DNA of 64,000 nt from an uncultured Clostridia bacterium (lineage in GTDB: Bacteria > Bacillota > Clostridia > Christensenellales > Borkfalkiaceae): the NCBI GenBank assembly GCA_947627565.1, contig CANQWO010000004.1:1-64000 (forward strand), written 5' to 3'. The position numbers and the translations under genes are program-made. The notes below the pieces were generated by a model that had not been told where the DNA came from, searched no databases, and worked only from the letters and a program-made list of their open reading frames with translations. Shown one piece after another: positions 45,401 through 52,392 of the stretch (position 1 is its first letter; each line of letters opens with the position of its first letter).

Positions 45401-46487
45401 CAAAGGGCCACTTGGGAAGTTTGATAACGACGTAATCGAGCGTCGGCTCGAAACATGCATACGTCTTCCCCGTGACGTCGTTTTTGATCTCATCGAGCGT
45501 GTAGCCGAGCGCGATTTTGGTCGCCACTTTGGCGATGGGATAGCCCGTCGCCTTGCTCGCGAGCGCCGACGAACGGGAGACGCGCGGATTGACCTCTATG
45601 ACGGAATATTCGAAACTGTCGGGGTAGAGCGCGAACTGGCAGTTGCACCCGCCCTCGATGCCAAGCTCGGTGATGATGTCGAGCGAGGCGGTCCGCAGCA
45701 TCTGATATTCCTTGTCCGAGAGCGTGACGGCGGGCGCGATGACGATCGAATCGCCCGTATGAACGCCGACGGGATCGAAATTCTCCATGGAACAGACCGT
45801 CAGGACGTTGCCTGCGCCGTCGCGCAGAACTTCAAATTCGATCTCCTTCCAGCCGCCGATGTATTTTTCAATGAGGACCTGCGTGATGGGCGAAAGCATG
45901 AGGCCGTTGCGGGCGATGAGACGGAGTTCTTCCTCGTCCCCGGCAACGCCGCCTCCCGCGCCGCCGAGCGTGAACGCGGGCCGCACGATGACGGGATAGC
46001 CGAGCTTTTCCGCAATTTCGACGCATCCCTCCTCGGTATAGGCGACATCGGAGGGCACGACGGGCTGCCCGATCTTTTCCATGGTCTGCTTGAAGAGTTC
46101 GCGGTCCTCGGCGCGGTCGATGGCGTCGAGATTGGTTCCGATGAGTTTGACCCCCCACTCGTCCAAAAATCCGTCTTTGGCGAGTTTGCAGCCCATCGTG
46201 AGGCCGGTCTGTCCGCCCAAAGAGGCGAGCAGGGAATCGGGCCGCTCCTTCATGATGATGCGCTTCAGGGTATCTTCGGTGAGCGGTTCCAGATAAATTT
46301 CATCGGCCAGCATCTTATCCGTCATGATCGTCGCCGGATTGGAATTGCAGAGCACGACGTTGACGCCGGCGTCTTTGAGAACGCGGCAAGCCTGCGCGCC
46401 CGCATAGTCAAACTCGGCCGCTTGTCCGATCACGATGGGACCGGAGCCGATGACCAGCACCTTCTTGATATCGCTCCTCTTAGGCAT
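42423..46487 (-). CDS. carB: Fused carbamoyl-phosphate synthase large subunit (CarB) and diaminopimelate-epimerase-like domain (DapF)
   Basis: One uninterrupted frame of 1354 residues. Residues 1-1069 are a full CarB: two ATP-grasp halves (IGSGPIVIGQAAEFDYAG; IGSGPIRIGQGIEFDYSS) and the MGS allosteric domain ending near HM at 1070. Residues 1070-1354 are a full-length DapF fold ([38 protein letters not shown]). CarB makes carbamoyl phosphate for pyrimidines and arginine. The DapF domain keeps the second catalytic cysteine (Cys1296) but the first is Ala1147: IAGNAIRC instead of CGNAIRC, codon GCG at 43047-43049. No stop, frameshift or ribosome site separates the domains. ATG 46487 follows GGAGG and overlaps carA by eight bases. 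Epimerase activity is doubtful; an intact dapF is at 59012-59860. Confidence 0.95.
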   Translation of the reverse strand: MPKRSDIKKVLVIGSGPIVIGQAAEFDYAGAQACRVLKDAGVNVVLCNSNPATIMTDKMLADEIYLEPLTEDTLKRIIMKERPDSLLASLGGQTGLTMGCKLAKDGFLDEWGVKLIGTNLDAIDRAEDRELFKQTMEKIGQPVVPSDVAYTEEGCVEIAEKLGYPVIVRPAFTLGGAGGGVAGDEEELRLIARNGLMLSPITQVLIEKYIGGWKEIEFEVLRDGAGNVLTVCSMENFDPVGVHTGDSIVIAPAVTLSDKEYQMLRTASLDIITELGIEGGCNCQFALYPDSFEYSVIEVNPRVSRSSALASKATGYPIAKVATKIALGYTLDEIKNDVTGKTYACFEPTLDYVVIKLPKWPFDKFLYAGRNLGSRMKATGEVMAIGASFEQAIMKAVRGAEISLDTLNHPKFKGMSRESLHDELYKQTDERLFAVYAALKVGIPVAEIYRITRIDEWFLEKLYRLVAFEACIAGKKLTRAQYAEGKRLGYPDRALERLSGQKLPSHRRACFKMVDTCAAEFSAKTPYFYSTYDDIAHDEAKPFVQRSVAAGKRRVIVIGSGPIRIGQGIEFDYSSVHCVWTLKSLGYEVIIVNNNPETVSTDFDTADRLYFESLTPEDVWNVIEAEKPYGVVITFGGQTAIKLCGYLAKKGVRILGTSADSVDIAEDRERFDELLERFHIARPKGMTVMTKSEAIRAAETLGYPVLLRPSYVIGGQNMTIAFTENDISRYMDVILAQHIENPVLCDKYLMGSELEVDAISDGVDVLIPGIMQHVERAGVHSGDSIAVYPPYHLSDAMKGRILEVSTQLALELKTKGLINIQYLIYQNRLYVIEVNPRASRTIPYISKVTGVPMVELATKIMAGAKLKKLGYGTGLYPDSPYVAVKVPVFSFEKLNDVNSQLGPEMKSTGEVLGIGKTIEEALFKGLVSAGFKMCHPTKDRPVGVYFTVNDQDKFELVSIAKKFADLGCNLYATAGTAKVISDLGVDVTVVDRLKATKQVSKMMDEGKIDYIIYTGKTDVDSIADYIELHHHAILLGITVLTSLDTANALCDIIASKFTEYNTELVDINHMRTKRTELEFVKMQSCGNDYIFFDNLDGKITCPESLAINFVNRHYGIGGDGIVLIERSACADAKMRIFNQDGSEGTIAGNAIRCVAKYLYENAIVRKETMEIETMSGIKNVTVYSFGGVVTSASVDLGKAELRGEKIPSVWKGASVVDAPMAIKGTIYRVTLVNLGNPHCVVFCDKVDDVPVETLGPAIETSKYFPRRTNVEFIRVVNGSTIKMRVWEVGNGETYACGTGAAAAAVACVLGGYCSRDTDITVKLRGGDLTVRYNLDGNVTLTGNVEKIYEGRVEY

Positions 46488-47586
46488 ATGCGGCCTCCGC
46501 CTTGGCGGCTTTTGCTGCGCGCACGCCCTCCCGATACGCATTCATGCGCGCAAGAAATTCGTCAAACAGAAAATTTGCGTCATGCGGACCGCCGCATGCC
46601 TCGGGATGGAATTGCACGGTGACGGCGTTGAGCGCGGGATAGTCCATCCCCTCGCATGTGCCGTCGTTGGCGTTGATATAGGAGAGCGTGCCCGTGGGAA
46701 CGCTGTCGGCCACAACTTCGTACCCATGATTCTGGGAGGTGATGAAGACGCGGTCGGTTTTGAGCTGTTTGACGGGCTGATTGGACCCGCGGTGCCCGTA
46801 TTTCATCTTGCGCGTCCGCCCGCCCATGGCAAGCGCAAAGAGCTGATGGCCGAGGCAGATTCCGAAAATGGGCCGCTGCCCCGCCAATTTTTTCAGATTT
46901 TCGATGATCTCGACATTCTCCGCGGGATCCCCCGGGCCGTTCGTGAGCATGACGCCGTCCGGATCGAGCGCAAGCGCCTCTTCGGCGGGAAAATATGCCG
47001 GGACGACCGTGACGCGGCATCCGCGCCGCTCCAACTCCCTTGCAATGTTGGCTTTTGCGCCGAAATCATAGAGGACCACGCGGGGGCCGTTCCCCTTGCT
47101 CTCCGGAAGAACTTCCGGCGAGGTGGTCGCGCGCACGGCGCCCGTGACGCGGTAGGCATTGAGCGCCTCGAAATTTTTGAGCGGCGAGAACGTGATCGCG
47201 GCGTTCATGACGCCCGCCTCCCGCACGATGCGCGTGAGTTCGCGCGTGTCGATCCCGCAGACGGCCGGGATCCCCTGCGCTTTCAGAAGAGATTCCAGTG
47301 TCCCGACGCTTCGGAAGTTCGAGGGTGCGTCGCACTTTTCGCGCACGATATACGCGGTCGGCCAGCACCGTTTGCTCTCGAAATCGGACGGGATCACGCC
47401 GTAATTTCCGATGAGCGGAAAGGTCTGCGTGACGATCTGTCCGTAATAGCTCGGATCGGTAAGCGTCTCGAGATATCCCGTCATGCCCGTCGTGAAGACG
47501 AGCTCGCCGAGCGCCTCTCTTTCGGCGCCGAACGAATAGCCCTCGAAGACGTTTCCGTTTTGTAGCGTTACGTATGCTTTTCTCAT
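46480..47586 (-). CDS. carA: Carbamoyl-phosphate synthase small subunit CarA
   Basis: The 368-residue glutaminase subunit feeds ammonia to CarB. N-terminal domain MRKAYVTLQNGNVFEGYSFG, FTTGMTGYLETLTDPSY; class I glutamine amidotransferase domain with nucleophile Cys in FGICLGHQLFALAMGG and HRGSNQPV, with the catalytic His/Glu in VQFHPEACGGPHD. ATG 47586 follows GAGGAAGAC; the longer frame would run into the upstream terminator hairpin. Expression is probably set by the leader attenuator at 47630-47764. Confidence 0.96.
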   Translation of the reverse strand: MRKAYVTLQNGNVFEGYSFGAEREALGELVFTTGMTGYLETLTDPSYYGQIVTQTFPLIGNYGVIPSDFESKRCWPTAYIVREKCDAPSNFRSVGTLESLLKAQGIPAVCGIDTRELTRIVREAGVMNAAITFSPLKNFEALNAYRVTGAVRATTSPEVLPESKGNGPRVVLYDFGAKANIARELERRGCRVTVVPAYFPAEEALALDPDGVMLTNGPGDPAENVEIIENLKKLAGQRPIFGICLGHQLFALAMGGRTRKMKYGHRGSNQPVKQLKTDRVFITSQNHGYEVVADSVPTGTLSYINANDGTCEGMDYPALNAVTVQFHPEACGGPHDANFLFDEFLARMNAYREGVRAAKAAKAEAAYA

Positions 47587-47629
47587 GTCTTCCTCGCGCT
47601 CACCGCGCCCCGTAAAATTCCCGATATCG

Positions 47630-47662
47630 AAAAAAAGGCTGATTTGAAACAATCAGTCCTTT
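47630..47662 (-). terminator. Attenuator hairpin upstream of carA
   Basis: On the minus strand AAGG-A-CTGATT, loop GTTTCA, AATCAG-CC, then seven T (47630-47636). It lies 44 bp before carA, after the leader peptide. The stop codon of the leader (47653-47655) is inside the 5' arm, so a ribosome there would prevent the hairpin. Confidence 0.8.
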
Positions 47663-47742
47663 TCACGAAAAAGATAGAATGCGCAACCGAAAACGGTCGC
47701 GTCCTTGCCGGGGATGCAGATGAGAAAGTTTGAATGATCCAT
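47653..47742 (-). CDS. Candidate 29-residue leader peptide of the carAB operon
   Basis: ATG 47742 lies 17 bases after the -10 of a strong promoter and has AAAAAGG just upstream. The frame begins MDHSNFLICIPGKD and ends CAFYLFREKD, stop TGA at 47653. It is not rich in any one amino acid, so it does not look like an amino-acid attenuator. Near its end the mRNA has a U-rich run (codons TAT CTT TTT), and the stop codon lies within the following terminator stem. This matches the layout of the enterobacterial pyrBI leader, in which low UTP stalls RNA polymerase at the U-run, the ribosome catches up and disrupts the terminator. The peptide itself is probably non-functional. Confidence 0.55.
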   Translation of the reverse strand: MDHSNFLICIPGKDATVFGCAFYLFREKD

Positions 47743-47758
47743 ACCGAACCTTTTTCTT

Positions 47759-47787
47759 ATTATACCATAGCCGCGCGCATTCGTCAA
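47759..47787 (-). promoter_or_regulatory. carAB operon promoter
   Basis: On the minus strand TTGACG (47782-47787), 17 bp, TATAAT (47759-47764). It precedes the leader peptide and attenuator. Confidence 0.85.
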
Positions 47788-47864
47788 GCGATGGATGCCA
47801 TCTGCTCGCAAATGAAATTTTCCATCATGGGATGAAAAAAACGCGGAAAAGAGCCCTTTTGGAT

Positions 47865-47887
47865 AGTTCTATGTCACGCATAATACT
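47865..47887 (+). repeat. Dispersed 23-bp palindrome, copy 7
   Basis: AGTTCTATGTC-ACG-CATAATACT, in the gap between the carAB promoter and the end of the next minus-strand gene. Confidence 0.7.
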
Positions 47888-47902
47888 ATGCAAAACCGCG
47901 AT

Positions 47903-48355
47903 TTATTCCTCTTCTTCCCCATATTCCGGGTAGAACAAACAGATATCTTCGTCCGTGAACCCCTCCTCATAGGGCTTGGAGAACGGCGCGCGTTTCAGAA
48001 ACGTAAACGTATCCTTAGAATCTTGCGTCTGGAACGTGCAGACATATTTTTTGCGGTCCTCCTTGACGCCGACGCATTCGTCCAGCCCATAGGTGAACGT
48101 CTTGCGCTTCGTCTTGATGAGTACCGTCTGCGCCCCCAGCTCGACGCCGAGCACTATGTTCAAGGAAAACTTGACGGCATAGACGCCGTAGACGATAAGG
48201 AAGGAGAGGATGGCAACGGGCGCCAAAATGATAAACCCGAGATAGCGGTTGAAGGCGAATACGAGGCAGACCATCGAGAAGACGCCGAGCGCCGCGCAGA
48301 TTGCCGTGACGATGTATTTGACGATCCGGATATAGCGGACAATGCATGCTTTCAT
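47903..48355 (-). CDS. Hypothetical two-helix membrane protein with PH-like domain
   Basis: No family recognised. The 150-residue product has two helices (about 11-32 and 38-60) and a beta-rich C-terminal part (LGAQTVLIKTKRKTFTYG; KKYVCTFQTQDSKDTFTFLKR) ending in an acidic tail YPEYGEEEE. The start at 48355 overlaps the thioesterase stop (ATGA), so the two are co-translated. Architecture is like the proteins at 41815-42423 and 22497-23357. Confidence 0.7.
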   Translation of the reverse strand: MKACIVRYIRIVKYIVTAICAALGVFSMVCLVFAFNRYLGFIILAPVAILSFLIVYGVYAVKFSLNIVLGVELGAQTVLIKTKRKTFTYGLDECVGVKEDRKKYVCTFQTQDSKDTFTFLKRAPFSKPYEEGFTDEDICLFYPEYGEEEE

Positions 48356-49098
48356 CGAACTTCTCCTCTTTGGAAAACCACTTCGAACTGCGAGATGAGC
48401 GTACCGTCCTCCTCCCGCGCCTCCAAAACGGAACCCCGCTCCGTATCTTCTCGATAGAAGACGAGCGTGGCGTTCTCCTTGGCCTGACGGGCATATGCGA
48501 TGCGGAACATCGCGAGGTCGCAATTCAATTCCTCCATCGAAAAGCAATCGAGGAAGAAATCCGCATAGCGCGCATTGTTCGCGTGCAGGTAGTGATCGCA
48601 GTCGCTGTTTTTCACGGCGCGCCGATAGACCTCCCGCCCGTTCGGGATGCGGGGGATCTTCCAGCTTTCCACCTCGACCGTCTTCTCCGCGCGATACGGG
48701 CAGCGGGCGTGCACCTCTCCCAAGGCCTCGGGAAGCAACATCGTAAAGCGCTCCAAATCGACGAGACACCAGCGCGAAGCCACGGCCGCCACCTCCTCTC
48801 CTGCGGCGTTCGTGACGCGATAGTCGCGCTCAAAAATGACGTGCCGCGGAGGGAGCGGCCACGTCTCGACGGTGAGGACTTCGCCGAGCCGTATGGGACG
48901 GCGAAATTCGCAATATGTCGCGACCGTAATGAATCCATACCGGCGCTTTTTTAAGACTTCATAGCCGAATCCGAGCTCATCTGCGCTCGCGCCCGCGGAT
49001 TCCTGCGTCAGCGAAAGGAGCGCCGAGGGCTTGAGCCGATCCTTGAAATCAAAATCGGAATAGCGCAATTCGTACTTTTTGACATTCGCATAGCTCAT
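48352..49098 (-). CDS. Acyl-ACP thioesterase (FatA/FatB-like double hotdog)
   Basis: The 248-residue enzyme hydrolyses acyl-ACP to release free fatty acids. The N-half begins YELRYSDFDFKDRLKPSALLSLTQESAG with an RRYGFITVATYCEFRRPIRLGEVLTVETW stretch (in parts). The second hotdog has NSDCDHYLHANNARYADFFLD, the family catalytic segment (Asp/Asn, His and following residues). Length is typical of bacterial members. The promoter -10 (49105-49110) ends only six bases before the ATG, so the message may be leaderless. Downstream membrane protein gene overlaps. Confidence 0.88.
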   Translation of the reverse strand: MSYANVKKYELRYSDFDFKDRLKPSALLSLTQESAGASADELGFGYEVLKKRRYGFITVATYCEFRRPIRLGEVLTVETWPLPPRHVIFERDYRVTNAAGEEVAAVASRWCLVDLERFTMLLPEALGEVHARCPYRAEKTVEVESWKIPRIPNGREVYRRAVKNSDCDHYLHANNARYADFFLDCFSMEELNCDLAMFRIAYARQAKENATLVFYREDTERGSVLEAREEDGTLISQFEVVFQRGEVR

Positions 49099-49104
49099 GG
49101 CCTC

Positions 49105-49133
49105 AGTTTACCACGATTTTTCCGGACTGTCAA
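49105..49133 (-). promoter_or_regulatory. Promoter of the thioesterase gene, giving a near-leaderless mRNA
   Basis: On the minus strand TTGACA (49128-49133), 17 bp, TAAACT (49105-49110), then GAGGCC and ATG at 49098. The expected start of transcription coincides with the ATG. Confidence 0.65.
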
Positions 49134-49141
49134 GTATTCTC

Positions 49142-49855
49142 TCAGCCTGTTGCGAAGGAAGCGAGAAAGGAAATCAGCCCGCCCGCGATCGAATGCACCA
49201 ATTTTTGCCGATAGGCATTGCTGAGCAGGAGCGCCTCGTCCTCCGGATTGGACAGAAATCCGCACTCCACGATGACCGCAGGCGCATCGGAGCAGTTGAG
49301 CACATAATAATCCCCGGCCAGCGCCTCCGACTTTTTGACGCATTCGGGCATCTCGTTGAGCGCCGTCTGAATGTGGCAGGCGAGCGTCTTGGAACTCGGG
49401 ACGTCCTCCCGAAAAAACACCTGCGCGCCGCGCCGCGCGGATTGGGAAAAGAAGTTCTGGTGGATGGAGACGACCGCCGCCGGCGCACTCTTCGTGATGA
49501 TCTCCGCCCGTTTTTGCATGTCCCGCCGCTTATAGCCGGGCGTCGCGGCGCCATAGAGCCCCGCTTCGGTCGGGCGCGTCTGCACGACATAGAATCCCGC
49601 GTCCTCCAATTCCCGCTGAAGCAGGCGGGAGATCGCAAGGTTGATGTCGCTCTCTCTCGTTCTCGAGACGGTCCCCACCACGCCGCCGTCTATGCCGCCG
49701 TGACCCGCGTCTAAGACGACGGTGAGGCGAAGCGACTCCGCGGCCGTCCGGGAGAGCGCAAAGAAACAGAAGGCAAAGGTGACCGCGACCGCAAGCGCAA
49801 GCGACAGAAAGCCCAATGCGACGCGGTGACGGTAGAAAAATTTGCGAAATGTCAT
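49142..49855 (-). CDS. N-acetylmuramoyl-L-alanine amidase (Amidase_3, CwlD-like)
   Basis: About 237 residues from ATG 49855 (MTFRKFFYRHRVALGFL), with one N-terminal membrane helix. Zinc-amidase motifs: VVLDAGHGGIDGG (first His), RESDINLAI (Glu), VVSIHQNFF (second His) and VIVECGFLSNPEDEALL (catalytic Glu). It cleaves the bond between MurNAc and L-Ala. Length and topology match CwlD, the cortex-maturation amidase, but this alone does not prove a sporulation role. No ribosome site is visible at the chosen start; the frame continues upstream to 49996. Confidence 0.85.
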   Translation of the reverse strand: MTFRKFFYRHRVALGFLSLALAVAVTFAFCFFALSRTAAESLRLTVVLDAGHGGIDGGVVGTVSRTRESDINLAISRLLQRELEDAGFYVVQTRPTEAGLYGAATPGYKRRDMQKRAEIITKSAPAAVVSIHQNFFSQSARRGAQVFFREDVPSSKTLACHIQTALNEMPECVKKSEALAGDYYVLNCSDAPAVIVECGFLSNPEDEALLLSNAYRQKLVHSIAGGLISFLASFATG

Positions 49856-49887
49856 GCAATATGGTATGCGCGGACGTCGGAAAATAG

Positions 49888-49917
49888 AAGGAACGCCCCT
49901 GGCATGGACGTTCCCTT
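49888..49917 (-). terminator. Hairpin after the nfnAB genes
   Basis: GGAACG (49890-49895) pairs with CGTTCC (49909-49914), extended by AA/TT with a bulged C; on the minus strand TTCTATTTTCC follows. It probably terminates the nfnA-nfnB transcript. Confidence 0.55.
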
Positions 49918-49998
49918 GCGCTTGATTTTTGCAATTGGCATTTGCGGGACCGCGCCCGCGGAGGACAAAAAGGCGCCCCATGAGGACATTGCGCACTT

Positions 49999-51390
49999 TT
50001 AACTTTGTGCGTGCCCACGGCTTTCTCCCTTTGCCCGCAAGGATTCGTCGATGGCGGCTGCGGCACGCTTTCCCGCGCCCATCGCAAGAATGACGGTCGC
50101 CGAGCCCGTCACGGCATCGCCGCCGGCAAACACGCCCTCGAGCGACGTTCTGCCCGCTTCATCCGCCTGGATGCGGCCGCGGCGATCGGTCGCAAGCCCC
50201 TCCGTCTCCATGGAGAGCAAGGGATTGGGCGAAGTTCCCAGCGCCATGATGACGCAGTCGGCGGGAATGACAAACCGGCCGTCCGTTTCTATCGGCGCGC
50301 GACGGCCGCTCGCATCCGGTTCGCCGAGCCGCATTTCCGCACAGAGAAGCCCGGCCGCCTGGCCGTCCTCCGTGAGAACTTCCACGGGATTCGCGAGAAA
50401 GCGGAATGCGATCCCTTCCTCCTTGGCGTGTTGGACCTCCTCCCGCCGCGCGGGAAGTTCCTCCTCGGAACGGCGGTAGACGACGGTCACCTCCGCCCCC
50501 ATGCGTCTCGCACAGCGCGCGGCGTCCATCGCCACATTGCCGCCCCCGACGACGGCGACGCGGTCTGCGCGGAAGATGGGCGTTTCGGACTCGCCGCGGC
50601 CCGCGCCCATCAGATTGATCCGGGTCAGATATTCGTTCGCGGAAAAGACGCCCACGGCGCTCTCCCCGGGGATCCCCAAGAAGATCGGGAGCCCCGCGCC
50701 CGTCCCGAGAAAGACGGCCTCGAAGCCCTCCGCCTTGAGGCCATCTACGGTGACAGAGCGCCCGACGATGGCGTTTTTGACAAAGGTCACCCCGCTCGCT
50801 TCGAGCGCGGCAACTTCTCTTTCGACGATCTCTTTGGGAAGGCGGAAGGACGGGATCCCGTAGGCGAGAACGCCGCCCAGTGCGTGCAACGCCTCGAAGA
50901 CGGTGACGGCGTACCCGCGCGCAACGAGCTCCCCCGCGCACGCAAGGCCCGCAGGACCGGAGCCGACCACGGCCACGCGGCGGCCCGACCGCCGCTCACG
51001 GGGCGCAGTTCGCTCGGCATGGTCGGCGACAAAGCGCTCCAACTGCCCGATGGCCACGGGCTCTCCGCTCTTCCCGCGCACACAGCCCGCTTCGCACTGC
51101 CTCTCCTGCGGACATACCCTTCCGCACACGGCGGGAAGCGCATTGTCGGCGCAGACAATGCGATAGGCAGCCCCAAAGTCCCCCGCCGCGACTTGTTTCA
51201 CGAAGTCCGGAATCTTCACGCCGACGGGACAACCCGCCGTGCAGGGCCGCGCCTTACAGCCGAGACAGCGCGACGCTTCCCGCATCGCCGTCTCCGCGTC
51301 GTAGCCGAGCGCCACTTCGGAAAAATTCGTGATGCGCGACGCGGCGTCCTGCATCGGCATCGGATATTTGTTTTTTCGTGGATCCGCCAT
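49999..51390 (-). CDS. nfnB: NADPH-dependent flavoprotein NfnB (NfnL)/glutamate synthase small subunit-like
   Basis: The 463-residue flavoprotein starts at ATG 51390. N-terminal Fe-S region: RCLGCKARPCTAGCPVGVKIPDF and CGRVCPQERQCEAGC. First dinucleotide fold VAVVGSGPAGLACAGEL (FAD), then the second VAVVGGGNVAMDAARCARRMG (NADPH), and the C-terminal GVFAGGDAVTGSATVILAMGAGKRAA. This is GltD/NfnL architecture. Since no gltB-type large subunit is near and the nfnA-type gene is immediately upstream (one base gap), the pair is best read as NfnAB, which exchanges electrons between NADH, ferredoxin and NADP by flavin-based bifurcation. Confidence 0.9.
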   Translation of the reverse strand: MADPRKNKYPMPMQDAASRITNFSEVALGYDAETAMREASRCLGCKARPCTAGCPVGVKIPDFVKQVAAGDFGAAYRIVCADNALPAVCGRVCPQERQCEAGCVRGKSGEPVAIGQLERFVADHAERTAPRERRSGRRVAVVGSGPAGLACAGELVARGYAVTVFEALHALGGVLAYGIPSFRLPKEIVEREVAALEASGVTFVKNAIVGRSVTVDGLKAEGFEAVFLGTGAGLPIFLGIPGESAVGVFSANEYLTRINLMGAGRGESETPIFRADRVAVVGGGNVAMDAARCARRMGAEVTVVYRRSEEELPARREEVQHAKEEGIAFRFLANPVEVLTEDGQAAGLLCAEMRLGEPDASGRRAPIETDGRFVIPADCVIMALGTSPNPLLSMETEGLATDRRGRIQADEAGRTSLEGVFAGGDAVTGSATVILAMGAGKRAAAAIDESLRAKGESRGHAQS

Positions 51391-51391
51391 T

Positions 51392-52225
51392 TCAGTTACC
51401 GCTCCGATAGAGATTACAGTGTTTTTCACGCATTGCCGCCTCGAACGCGGCATATGTTTTGAGGCGCCGCATGGCGTCGTCGAAATCGACGAGGTGCGCG
51501 TCGAAATCGGGGCCGTCCACACAGGCAAACTTGACTTCCCCGCCGACGCGGATCCGGCAGCACCCGCACATCCCCGTGCCGTCAATCATGATGGGATTCA
51601 TACTGGCGACCGTTTTGACCCCGTAGGGACGCGTCGTCTCCGCCGCGTACTTCATCATGACAAGCGGCCCGACGACAAAGACGGCGTCGAAGGTCTCCGC
51701 CTCCAACAGCCGGCCGAGCGGAAGACACACGTTCCCCTTTTCGCCCGCGCTGCCGTCGTCGGTCGTGAGAAAGAGGCGGTTCGAACAGGCGGAAAATAGC
51801 TTTTCGAGGATCACCGATTCCCGGCTGCGGAAACCGATCACGGAGGTGACGTCCGCGCCCCGCGCCCGAAGCGCCTTGGCTACGGGAAGCGCGATGGCGC
51901 ACCCCACTCCGCCGCCCACGACCGCAACTTTCCGGAGCCCGTCGAGCGCCGTCGGCCTGCCGAGCGGGCCCGCGATGTCGTGGATCTCTTCGCCCGCATT
52001 TTTTTCCGCGAGCGCCATCGTAGACGCACCGACCGTCTGGAAGATGACGTCTACCGTTTCGCCGTCGTGATCGGCAATGGTGAGCGGGATGCGTTCGCTC
52101 GCCGCGTTGGCGCGCAAGATGACAAACTGCCCCGCCTGCGCCCTCCCGGCGACCAGCGGCGCCGCGATCCTGAGCCGTATGACGGTTGGATTGAGTTGCT
52201 CCCTCTCCAAAATCGGATAGCCCAT
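51392..52225 (-). CDS. nfnA: Ferredoxin-NADP+ oxidoreductase subunit NfnA (NfnS)
   Basis: The 277-residue ferredoxin-reductase-like flavoprotein starts at ATG 52225 after GGAG. FAD-binding region IPLTIADHDGETVDVIFQTVG; NAD-binding VAVVGGGVGCAIALPVAKAL; the [2Fe-2S] site in MCGCCRIRVGGEVKFAC, then DGPDFDAHLVDF. This is the NfnS/PyrK-like family. Lack of pyrD nearby and adjacency to nfnB support NfnA over PyrK or SudB. Own promoter at 52259-52287. Confidence 0.9.
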   Translation of the reverse strand: MGYPILEREQLNPTVIRLRIAAPLVAGRAQAGQFVILRANAASERIPLTIADHDGETVDVIFQTVGASTMALAEKNAGEEIHDIAGPLGRPTALDGLRKVAVVGGGVGCAIALPVAKALRARGADVTSVIGFRSRESVILEKLFSACSNRLFLTTDDGSAGEKGNVCLPLGRLLEAETFDAVFVVGPLVMMKYAAETTRPYGVKTVASMNPIMIDGTGMCGCCRIRVGGEVKFACVDGPDFDAHLVDFDDAMRRLKTYAAFEAAMREKHCNLYRSGN

Positions 52226-52258
52226 AAGTACTCCGCAATTCTCTGAAAGAATATCTTC

Positions 52259-52287
52259 ATTATATACAAACAAACAGGATTTGTCAA
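52259..52287 (-). promoter_or_regulatory. nfnAB promoter
   Basis: On the minus strand TTGACA (52282-52287), 17 bp, TATAAT (52259-52264). Confidence 0.9.
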
Positions 52288-52330
52288 CGCGGGACATACA
52301 TAAAAAGTTCGAAATTCAACTTCCAATTCC

Positions 52331-52380
52331 TTGACATCGGCATGCGCGGAGAGTATAATGTATAGAAAATTGACAATTTC
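52331..52380 (+). promoter_or_regulatory. degV promoter with downstream palindrome
   Basis: TTGACA (52331-52336), 17 bp, TATAAT (52354-52359). At the transcription start lies AAATTG-A-CAATTT (52367-52379), a perfect inverted repeat that could be an operator. Confidence 0.8.
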
Positions 52381-52392
52381 ATGGAGAGTCTT

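Noticed and set aside
42774..46622. A 1282-codon plus-strand open frame
   Set aside because: It is fully antisense to carB-dapF. Long antisense frames are expected in GC-rich coding DNA; it lacks a ribosome site and any family motif.
47630..47787. PyrR-binding leader or amino-acid attenuator
   Set aside because: No PyrR-type conserved loop is visible and the leader peptide has no run of Arg or other regulatory codons.
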